Shown in pieces: positions 53,345 through 62,180 of a DNA stretch of 64,000 nucleotides. Origin of the DNA: Piezodorus guildinii (lineage: Eukaryota > Arthropoda > Insecta > Hemiptera > Pentatomidae). The notes under the pieces are model-generated. The model did not search any database and was not told the origin of the DNA. It worked only from the letters and a program-made list of their open reading frames with translations. The translations under genes were made by a program, and so were the position numbers. Position 1 is the first letter of the stretch, and every line of letters starts with the position of its first letter. The DNA lies in contig CM041292.1 in assembly GCA_023052935.1 (NCBI GenBank), positions 89,201,169-89,265,168 on the forward strand. The letters run 5' to 3'.

Positions 53345-54300
53345 CCTAATGCATTTCCTTAAATTAAAAGTTTTCTAGACGGTTTTGCTGTATAATAATC
53401 ATCAAAATTTTCCGAAATTTCTCTTGAAATTAAAATTATCATTTAATTTTTTACGCTAATTTTCATTCGCTTTTCTTGCTGTATATTATAAACAAATCAA
53501 TTTATTTTCATCATTTCAACTATTTTCCGACTATTTCGAGGTAGACTAACACGAAAATCAGCATTTATTTTCCCCAAAATTTTCATTCACTTTTCCGGCT
53601 CTATCTCGGGAACGAATCAAGGATTTTCACAATTTCGACTATTTTGAGGTAGACTAACATGAAAATCAGCATATATTTTTCCCCAAATTTTCATTCGCTT
53701 TTCCGGCCCTAATTTTAAAATTTTCAAAATGTTGTATCAGTCTACCACAAAACGGCGGGAAAATCGTTTCATAAAGAAAATCCATTGACCTATTAACAAG
53801 ATACAACCGGAAAGGTGAATACATGTTCTGAAGAAAAATTTATTTTTTCAGTTGTCGAACTATTAAACAATAACCATAGAATGGGCGAAACATTATCCAT
53901 ATAGTAAAAATCGATTAATTCGTCTATGAAATAGAGCTGGAAAAAATAATTGAAATTTGCTGAAGAATACATACTGATTTTCATGTTAGTCTGCCTCAAA
54001 ATAGTCGGGAAATAGTCTAAATGGTTAGAATCCATTGATTCTTTCATGAGATAGAGCCGGAAAAGCGAATGGAAATTCGAGGGAAAACGATAAGCTGATT
54101 TTCGTGTTAGTATAAATCAAAATAGTCGGAAAAATATTCAAAATGGTGAAAATCCATTGATTCGTTGATGAGATAAAACCGGAAAAGCGAATGGAAATTC
54201 AGGAGAAAACGATATGCTGATTATTGTATCAGGCAAACCCAAAATAGTCAGAAAATTATGGAAATGGTGAAAATCCATTGATTCGTTCACGAGAAAGACG
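53345..54300. repeat. Inverted array of ~120-bp tandem repeats
   Basis: The marker GAGATAGAGCCGGAAAAGCG recurs on plus with its CCGG ending at about 53809, 53940, 54060, 54182 and 54301 (spacing 131, 120, 122, 119). Its inverse lies near 53476, 53595 and 53703 (spacing about 120 and 108). Thus about three monomers run one way and five the other, meeting near 53740. It splits the R1-like RT between DRTPYDSM and YADDIAVL. Confidence 0.85.
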
Positions 54301-54768
54301 GATATGCTGATGATATTGCTGTGCTAATTAAAGGCGAGTTTCCGGAGACGATCTCAGAATTGCTTAAAATTACAATGGGACTTCTGATTGATTGGTGTCA
54401 GGCAAATGGTCTTAGCATCAATCCTCAGAAAGTCAATCTCTGTATCTTCACTAACAGAAGAATTATAACAATTAGAACACCCCACCTTGGTGAGTTTGAG
54501 GTCAATATCTGTAGTGAAGTTAAACACTTGGGAATTACTCTCGATAGTAAGTTAAAATGGAATAGTCACATCAACAAATCTAGCACCAAAGCACTCAAGT
54601 GTCTTTATGCATACAAACGGGCTGTTGAAATAACCTTGGACCTTTAACCTAAGCCCACGCATGGTATTGTATGCAACTGTTGTGTGGTGGCATAATGCAA
54701 TTACATGCAAATCCATGCTACAGCTTGGAACGTTGCAAAGATTAGCAAGCCTTTTGATAACTGGAGCT
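54301..54768 (+). mobile_element. R1/I-group LINE, RT part 2
   Basis: Resumes with the catalytic YADDIAVLIKGEFPE (54304 on), then GLLIDWCQANGLSINPQKV and VKHLGITLDSKLKWNSHINK. Frame 54321-54647 is open. It is then interrupted by the Copia insertion, whose target ATAAG ends at 54773. Confidence 0.85.
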
Positions 54769-54773
54769 ATAAG

Positions 54774-54971
54774 TGTTAAATATCGATTGTATATGTAAAG
54801 ATAGTTGTGGCACTGAACTTCCACCTAGGTGTACAGCAGCCCAACAACAAACAGTGCAGTCCAGTTGGTAGCGTCCCCTGCGCCATGTTGTTTGTATATA
54901 TAGCAGTAATAAACAAGCTGTCTAGTACAAGGTTCTTTTATTCCACTGCCTAATACTCTATAACTTTAATA
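54774..54971 (+). repeat. Copia 5' LTR
   Basis: TGTTAAATATCG...CTTTAATA, 198 bp, apparently identical to the 3' LTR at 57979-58176. TATATATAGCAG near 54896 may be the TATA box, and AATAAAC at about 54909 a poly(A)-type signal. Confidence 0.95.
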
Positions 54972-54985
54972 GGTTATGGGCCCAG
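54972..54985 (+). promoter_or_regulatory. Copia primer binding site (initiator tRNA-Met fragment)
   Basis: GGTTATGGGCCCAG directly follows the 5' LTR. It is complementary to CTGGGCCCATAACC of the initiator tRNA-Met anticodon arm, the internal site used by Drosophila copia, rather than to a tRNA 3' end. Confidence 0.85.
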
Positions 54986-55079
54986 AGTATTGTTGTGCAG
55001 AGCATAGTATTTGTGTATAGTGTCAACGCGTAGTCGCGAAGTGATATTATTTTATTAGTGAATTTTGTTTACCGGTACT

Positions 55080-56351
55080 ATGGCGTCAGTTATTACTTCA
55101 GGAGTTCCAGTACTCGTCGGAACAAGTTTTAACAGCTGGTTTTTCAGAATGTCATCTATTTTGGAAAGAGAACAGGTAAAAGATGTGTTGGAAGCAGATC
55201 CTCCTACCTCTAGCGCTGAGAAAAGGGAATTTCTCATTAAAGACTCGAAGGCAAAGTCCATCATTATCCAAGGCATTTCAGATAAACATCTGGAAATAAT
55301 CATGGATTGCCAAACTTCCAAGGAAATGATAAATGCTTTAAAGAAGGTTTTTGTCAGATCTACCTCTTTTTCAAAATTGACTTGGTATAGAAAGTTGATG
55401 GGCCTGAAATATTCTCTTCAAGGAAACATGGAAGAACATTTTTTGGCATTTGATACCATTATCCGAAACCTTCAAGAACAAGGCACAGTTCTAGGAGAGT
55501 CAGACAAGGTATGTCACCTTTTGATGTCTTTACCAGATGAATTCAACACAGTTGTGACAGCTCTAGAAACTAATTTAGAAGTCCAATTGGATTTTGTGCG
55601 AGCCAGACTTCTAGATACAGATACCAAGTTAAAGTCAAAGTCATCAGCTTGTGCATCATCATCAGAAGTATCATTTAAAGCACAGAGTGGTTGCTTTATA
55701 TGTGGGGATAAAAGACATTTCAAGGCACAATGTCCCAAAAATAAGCAGAACCGTGGAAGTAAATCTTTTAATAGAAGCTTTCGTGGGAAAAGAAGAGGAA
55801 CAATCCAGGGAAATACGGCAGATGTAGAAGAAGAAGTTGTAATGGTGGCCCTAAATTGCGGTAATATTAAACCATCATCTAACAATGTGTTTTTAGTCGA
55901 TTCAGGTGCGAGTAACCATCTTTTTAAGGCAGAATTGGAACCCCTTTTGTCTAATGTTTCAAATCTTGATCATGATGTTGCCATACATATAGCTACTGGT
56001 GATAAGATGTTTACTAGAAAAGAAGGTACCCTAAGAGTAACCTCTCAAGGTAGGATTGTAAACATTAAAGGTTTAATAGTCCCGGGGTTAAAACATAATT
56101 TATTATCAGTGAGTGCAGTTACCTCAAAAGGCTTAAAAGTGATTACAGATTCTAAGGAGATGAAAATCTGCGGAAGAAATTTTAAGCTGAGTTGTCCACG
56201 AGTGAATGGATTGTACATATTTACGTTTGATGAACCCAGTGATAATCAAGTCAAGTGCAACATTACAAGTGCTACGGATGGAGATTTATGGCATAAACGG
56301 CTAGGACATTTGAATCGGCATGGACTCAAAAGTTTTAGGATTACCCTATAG
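55080..56351 (+). pseudogene. Copia gag, protease and pre-integrase (frame 1)
   Basis: Starts at ATG 55080 (MASVITSGVP). It has a gag domain with LTWYRKLMGLKY, the CCHC knuckle CFICGDKRHFKAQC at about residue 205, protease VDSGASNHLF at about 273, and the pre-integrase LWHKRLGHLNRHG at the end. The frame is lost at AAAAGTTTTAGG near 56333, where the sequence continues one frame over. Confidence 0.92.
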
Positions 56352-57474
56352 TGACAAGAAGTGTTCGGCATGCATTGAAGGTAAGGCTACTAGACAGCCC
56401 TTTTCAAATAATAGGAAACGCACTTCAAAGGTTGGTGAATTAATTCACTCTGATATATGTGGTCCTTTCAATCCTGAATCAGTTGAAGGCCATAGGTATA
56501 TGCAGGTGATTTTAGACGACTTTACTCATTTTGTGCATGTTAAACTTCTCCATATGAAGAGCGAAGCTGAAACAAACCTGATGGATTATATAGCGGAACT
56601 AGAAAGGCAGCAGGGTGTCCCAGTGAAAAGGCTACGTTTAGATAATGGAGGAGAATTTACGCCTAAATTTTTTCAAAATTATTGTTCAGATAAAGGTATA
56701 AAATTAGAATATTCATTGCCATATAGCCCTCAAATGAACGGAAAGAGTGAAAGAATGAATAGGACACTATTAGATATGATGCGTACTAAGGTATCAGATT
56801 CCGGCATCCCCAAGTTCTTGTGGGGGGAAGCAGCTCGATGTTGTGCTTATGAACTGAATAGGTCACCTACTTCAGCCTTAAATAAAGGTGAAACTCCCTC
56901 ATTAAAATGGAATGGTAGAAATGATCTGTCTAAACTTCGTATATTTGGTTGCCGAGCATGGCCTACCATTCTTCCTAAAGGTTCCAAATTGGATCCCAGA
57001 AGCAAGGAGGGGGTGATGGTTGGTTATTGTGGTGGTGGGTATAGGATTTGGTTGCCAGATGAGCAGAAAGTTATTAGATCTAGAGATGTGATATTCGAGG
57101 AGAGCCAAATGCCCTATAAAGAAGTTAAAAATGTACCTATTGTCTATCATAATAGTGGTGGAAGCTATGAAGAGGGAAGGAAAAATGGTGAAGAGAATAA
57201 CACTAATATTTCAGAGCAGCCAGAAGATACTTCTAGACCTCAGAATGATTGTAATCCAGAGCAGTCAGAAAACCCTTCAAGACTTCAGAATGAAGAATCC
57301 AATCCAGAGTATTCAGAAGAAACTTCTAGACCTCAGAGAAACCGGTCAAAACCTCATTTCCTAAATGATTATGAGTTATATAATGCATACTGTATGGTAA
57401 GCCGATCAGATGGAGTTCCATCATCTTATGAGGATGCTAATAAAAAGGAGGAATGGCATCACAGGAAATTGTGA
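56331..57474 (+). pseudogene. Copia integrase (frame 2)
   Basis: Continues pre-integrase with CSACIEGKATRQPF (the CC of HHCC), then the DDE core: SDICGPF, LRLDNGGEFTPKF and SPQMNGKSERMNRTLLD. A variable region follows with three imperfect repeats (EQPEDTSRPQN, EQSENPSRLQN, EYSEETSRPQR). Ends EWHHRKL at 57472, where the RT region should begin. Confidence 0.92.
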
Positions 57475-57746
57475 GTTTAAGTGGAATAATTAGTGAGTTC
57501 AGTGGTGAAACAGTAAGTGGAAAACTGTTGGTGGATAACACTAGTGCTATAGCTTTTATAAAGAATTGTGAAAACTCTAAACGAGCAAAACACATTGATA
57601 TAAAATTCCATTTTGTTAAAGATCTTATTTCCAAAGAAATAATATCTGTGGAACACATCAATTCTGACCGCAATGTGGCAGATTTGTTCACAAAACCACT
57701 TGCCTTTGATAAGTTTCAAATGTTTCGGAAGGCTTTAATTAATTAA
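57453..57746 (+). pseudogene. Copia RNase H
   Basis: Opens at MASQEIVSLSG, overlapping the integrase frame end in another frame. It contains LLVDNTSAIAFIKN, AKHIDIKFHFVKD and NVADLFTKPL, the usual end of Copia pol. The preceding RT domain (YVDD-type) is absent, so a deletion of roughly a kilobase or more joins integrase to RNase H near 57455. Confidence 0.92.
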
Positions 57747-57965
57747 TATATTAATGTCATGTATATATATTGTGCTAAAATTGTTGTATAGAATTTTGTA
57801 ATAGTATAATATTTTACTTGCTTTGTTGTATAGAATTTTTTAATAGAATAATATTTTTACTTGTTTTGTGGTGTAGAATTTTGTAGTAGAATAATATTTT
57901 TACTTGTTTTGTATGTGAGATACAATTGAATATTTACTTGTGTATGTATATATTTGAAAACATTC

Positions 57966-57978
57966 AATTGAGGGGGTG
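57966..57978 (+). promoter_or_regulatory. Copia polypurine tract region
   Basis: AATTGAGGGGGTG immediately before the 3' LTR; the AGGGGG core is the likely plus-strand primer. Confidence 0.75.
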
Positions 57979-58176
57979 TGTTAAATATCGATTGTATATG
58001 TAAAGATAGTTGTGGCACTGAACTTCCACCTAGGTGTACAGCAGCCCAACAACAAACAGTGCAGTCCAGTTGGTAGCGTCCCCTGCGCCATGTTGTTTGT
58101 ATATATAGCAGTAATAAACAAGCTGTCTAGTACAAGGTTCTTTTATTCCACTGCCTAATACTCTATAACTTTAATA
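57979..58176 (+). repeat. Copia 3' LTR
   Basis: 198 bp, apparently identical to the 5' LTR, followed by target duplication ATAAG at 58177-58181. Confidence 0.95.
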
Positions 58177-58181
58177 ATAAG

Positions 58182-59370
58182 TACTATCCCGACTGCTGCA
58201 ATGGAAGTTCTACTGAACCTAACACCATTGCACATAGTAGTATAAACTCAAGCACTTAGTACAGCCTATAGGCTCTCTAAGTTAGGAACAAAATCTAACT
58301 CCCTGGTATACCAGGGTCATGGTAAATTGTTCAGAAGGGTTGATGAAGACTCGGTGCTAGCCATGCATTCTGATATTCAGATAAAGAAATATACGGACAC
58401 ACTTTATTGTGTAGGGATTAATAGAAATGACTCACCCAGACCGTGCAAGGGAGTCAATTGTTACATAGACGGATGCCTGACAGGTTAGGCTCAGGGGGTG
58501 GAATATGGAGAATGGACAAATCCAGAGAAGAGATATTTATTTATTTGTCTTTCAGGCTGAAGTAATGGCAATAAATATCTGTGCTCAAACTCTAATTTCA
58601 AAGGGATGAGAGACGGGCTTATAACTGTCCATACCGATAGCCAAGCTGCTATCGGAGCTCTGGGTAGTTACATGACTCGGTCTAAATTAGTAGAGGAATG
58701 CAAGAGAAATCTCAATACGCTTTCCCTGCTGAATAAAGTCCTAGTTTATTGAGTACCTGGTATTTTAGACAATGAGAGAGCTGATAGCCTCGCAAGGAGG
58801 GGCTCTGCTCAATTACCCTCTACACCTGAACCTGAGTGTAGAATAAGTCTCAGCTATGATAAATATTTGATCAATGCGGCTTCTGGCAATAGATCCAGGC
58901 AATAATGGAGAGATACTGGAAAACAACATCACTCCAAGATGTTTTTGGAAGGACCCTGCAAGGAGAGAAGTTGTACACTACTGCCAATGGAGAGGATAAC
59001 CCTGAGGACAGTGACAGGACTGTATACAGGACACTGTCAGCTCAACAAGTATCTCCACAGCGGTTTTCTGAAGATCATCTTCCGATAGAGCATTTATCTC
59101 CATTATTGTGCCAGTTTTCTATTTGTACCAATAACTATGCCGTCTGACCAATCATTAAAAAACTTTTGGCCCGCAATAGTGGTATGATCACAATAACTCT
59201 TGGTTTTGTATAATCAAATCAGTGATTACGAATGGTATTATGGGGATTGGTTGCGTGAAAGATTTCTCCTTATGATGATGGTCTGATGAATACTTTTCAC
59301 TGCATTGTAATGTATTGTATTTGTAAATATTTCTTATCAGTCAGATTTTGACCCCTCCTCCCCTAAGTCA
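58182..59370 (+). mobile_element. R1/I-group LINE, 3' segment (RNase H and tail)
   Basis: Continuation of 54301-54768 after the Copia insertion. RNase H motifs are readable in broken frames: NCYIDGCLTG near 58455, VHTDSQAAIGALGSYMTRSK near 58628, and NERADSLARRGSAQ near 58772. A GHCQLNKYLH block near 59030 marks the C-terminal end. The element ends by about 59370. Confidence 0.8.
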
Positions 59371-59388
59371 CGTGCTGGGTACTTTTAG

Positions 59389-60042
59389 CAATATTTTTAG
59401 ATAAGCGGCGCAAATCTCTCATTTCCTCCCAACAGTTGTGCTTCTTGTATGCCTTAGTGGCTATTAATTGTTCTTGGATAACCTGTTAGAAATCCTCTTA
59501 TTTCTGAAAAATTATTATTATTATTTTTTTATTTTAAATTTACGACTATTCCTTGTCTATACGACAATATGAGCATTCGCAGTAGAGCAATGTTACACAA
59601 GACTGCGCAACAACACTACTGCAGGAAACACAAATATAAATGAACATGGAAAGTGCATCAGCTGGCTCTAAATATTTTGTCTCTTTATTTTTTAAACGTC
59701 AATCATCCATCAACTCAATATTTTTAGATAAGCGGCGCAAATCTCTCATTTCCTCCCAACAGTTATGCTTCTTGTATGCCTTAGTGGCTATTAATTGTTC
59801 TTGGATAACCTGTTAGAAATCCTCTTATTTCTGAAAAATTATTATTATTATTTTTTTATTTTAAATTTACGACTATTCCTTGTCTATACGACAATATGAG
59901 CATTCGCAGTAGAGCAATGTTTCACAAGACTGCGCAACAACACTACTGCAGGAAACACAAATATAAATGAACATGGAAAGTGCATCAGCTGGCTCTAAAT
60001 ATTTTGTCTCTTTATTTTTTAAACGTCAATCATCCATCAACT
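59389..60042. repeat. 327-bp tandem duplication
   Basis: Units 59389-59715 and 59716-60042 match along their length, starting CAATATTTTTAGATAAGCGG and ending CATCCATCAACT. Only two differences were seen (TTGTGCTT/TTATGCTT and TGTTACAC/TGTTTCAC). No coding capacity. It starts just past the R1-like tail. Confidence 0.95.
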
Positions 60043-60264
60043 CTCCCACTTCTTAGCGACGATGCATGGTTGCCACTTTACTGAGGCATATCCTTAGGCC
60101 TTCTATCTCCGTTAATAATAAATAAGTTTGTGGCAGTTAATGAGGAATGACGAAAAATCTATGAACTTCGCTATTGTTGCCATTAACAATATCTACATTT
60201 CGATTATTCTAGGATGTTTCCATGGGAACTAAATAGAATGTTTAAGAAATTTTTGATTTCACTT
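60043..60264. other. Short unassigned interval
   Basis: Between the 327-bp duplication and the interspersed repeat; no feature seen. Confidence 0.4.
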
Positions 60265-60522
60265 ACCTATATATGAAATATAAAAGTAAGAGAAAGTATT
60301 GCGATCGTAAAAATATTCGAACTCTAGTCTTCAAAGGAAATACGCCTTTTAGGGCCTCTAAATAACCAAGTCGCGCGAAAAGTTCTGTGTGTGTGGTAAG
60401 TCTTGCAGGAAAACGAATAGTCGTACGAAACTGAAATTTCATATTTAATACGTCTATACGCCCGAGATGTTACAGCAACTTTTTTTTTATCAAATTCGGC
60501 GAACCATTTATACCAAGCATTT

Positions 60523-61304
60523 TTTTTTTTTAATTATATTTTATTGAATTTTACAACTGTATATTACATAAATACAATAAGTAAAAGTGATGAATTATAA
60601 TAAAAGGCGTATAAGGCTTGTGAAGAAACTACCCAGCGGTAGTACTTCAATGTTTATTTAAGTAAGTAGATCCCGAGGCCATCTTCTTTTCAATCGCCTC
60701 GGAGGGTTGTCAGGAATATGCGAGGTTGATAGGTTGCGGACAAGAGGGTTTATATGAGTTGGGGGTTTGGAATTAAAAGTGGTATATCTGGTTCGAGAAA
60801 GGTCTGCCACAAATGGGATATTAAGGTCGTTATGGATGATTTTATTTGTGACGAAATAAGGAGCATTTAGGATTTTGCGAAGGATTTTGGATTGTAAGGA
60901 TTGGATGCGGGAGGAATTAGATGGCTTAGTAGAGCCCCAAAGCTCGATTCCATATGTCCAGATTGGTCTGATGACAGTGATATAAATGAGCTTTTTGTAG
61001 TGAATTGGAAGTTTTGAACGTTTGTCTAGTAAGTGTTGTAGTAATCGGTATCTACGGGCAGTTTCCTGTCGTTTTAGTCTCGTGTGAGGGTTCCATGTAA
61101 GACGTTTGTCAAGATGGAGTCCTAGGTATCGGATTTGTTCAACAGGTATGAGTGGCGTATTATTAAAGGATACGGTAGGGCAGGAGGTCATCGGTTTTCG
61201 ACGAAGGGTAAAGGTAATTTGGTGGGATTTTTTAGGATTTATTTTAATCCTCCAGTTCCGACACCATTCCTCAATGGCTGTGATGTGGGACTGAAGGATT
61301 TGGG
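60523..61304 (-). mobile_element. Jockey LINE, 5'-truncated, 13-bp target duplication
   Basis: Flanked by ATACCAAGCATTT at 60510-60522 and 61305-61317. The poly(A) tail is at the 60523 side (T on plus). The minus-strand frame ends at 60658-60660 and encodes the last ~215 residues of ORF2: EEWCRNWRIKINPKKSH, QIRYLGLHLDKRLTWNPHTR, IWTYGIELWGSTKPSNSSR, PPRRLKRRWPRDLLT. Same family as 32195-35251. Confidence 0.93.
60658..61304 (-). CDS. Jockey ORF2 C-terminal fragment
   Basis: Open over its whole length, with no stop or frameshift: a recent insertion. It lacks endonuclease and the catalytic palm, so it cannot act alone. It keeps the base that is missing from the 32.5 kb copy. Confidence 0.88.
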
Positions 61305-61607
61305 ATACCAAGCATTTAACACTTTTTTTTATGATTTTCTCAAAAACGGCTGTAAAGAATTTGATGAAATTCTTTTTGAATAAATTAACGGGCTTTATGT
61401 AGGTTTCATTATGATTGAAATAGTCTCACAGAGGTGAAATGTAGATAATATAAATTTTCTTACCTCGTACCTAAAAGTACCCGTATTTTTGTAGATCTTA
61501 AAAAATATATATATCTTGTTTGCATTGATAAAAAAAAAAAAAATAATAAAAAAAAAAGTATAAATGATAAATATATATGTTGAATGAATTTTATATCTAA
61601 CTTAAGG

Positions 61608-62180
61608 AGACCAACCGATCCTAACCGCAATCCTGACATCCTCGACTTCTTTATCCACAGCGGATTAGGCTCTCTCAACTTGTCTTTAACTCGTCTTGAT
61701 GAACTATCCTCAGACCATAGTCCACTGATCCTAAAAGTATCTCTCACTCCAATTCCAAAACCCATTCCACCATCATTCATCCGAGGCCCTGTCAACTGGA
61801 ACCTTTTCCGCCAAATCCTGACCGATAATATTGACCTCAGAGTAACCCTCAAAACCCAAGATGACCTAGATAATTCTGTCTATTCCTTTACCACCGCCAT
61901 CCAACAAGCTGTCTGGACTGCTTCCTCTCCTAAACACTCCAATATAAATCCAGACCAAAATCATTTTCCACAACCTATTATAGACCTTATCCACACCAAA
62001 CGCCGAGCAAGATCATTATGGCAGCGCACCCGACACCCAACAGATCGCCGCTCCTATAACTTCTATTGTAGACAATTGAAGAGGAGTTGGCGAACTTCCG
62101 TTCCCAGTCCTTTAATTCCTACCTCTCCTCTCTATCAGCTCGTGATAATTCCCTGTGGAATGTCACGAAAAAGATCCTAA
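61608..62180 (+). pseudogene. Jockey endonuclease C-terminus and linker
   Basis: RNPDILDFFIHSGLG, LDELSSDHSPLILKV, KTQDDLDNSVYSFTTAIQQA, IHTKRRARSLWQRTRHP. The frame is lost near 62078 (GAAGAGGAGTTGGCG), where one base appears deleted; RT continues in another frame. Confidence 0.85.

Larger units (their letters stand above)
54774..58176 (+). mobile_element. Copia LTR retrotransposon with reverse transcriptase deleted
   Basis: Two 198-bp LTRs that look identical base for base bound a 3.4-kb element, flanked by the 5-bp duplication ATAAG (54769-54773 and 58177-58181). In order: PBS, gag with zinc knuckle, protease, integrase, then a direct jump to RNase H. A one-base frameshift near 56330 and loss of the RT region make it non-autonomous. 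Inserted in the R1-like LINE. Confidence 0.95.
60265..61609 (+). repeat. Unclassified interspersed repeat, copy split by two Jockey insertions
   Basis: Left part 60265-60522 and right part 61318-61609 join into a continuous copy of the 7735-9440 repeat (TATACCAAGCATTTAACAC, CTCAAAAACGGC, ACGGGCTTTATGTAGG) once the LINE at 60523-61304 is removed. It is cut again at about 61609 by the LINE that follows. Confidence 0.8.

Noticed and set aside
54552..54824. Minus-strand 90-codon frame
   Set aside because: Antisense of the R1-like RT and the Copia LTR; shadow frame.
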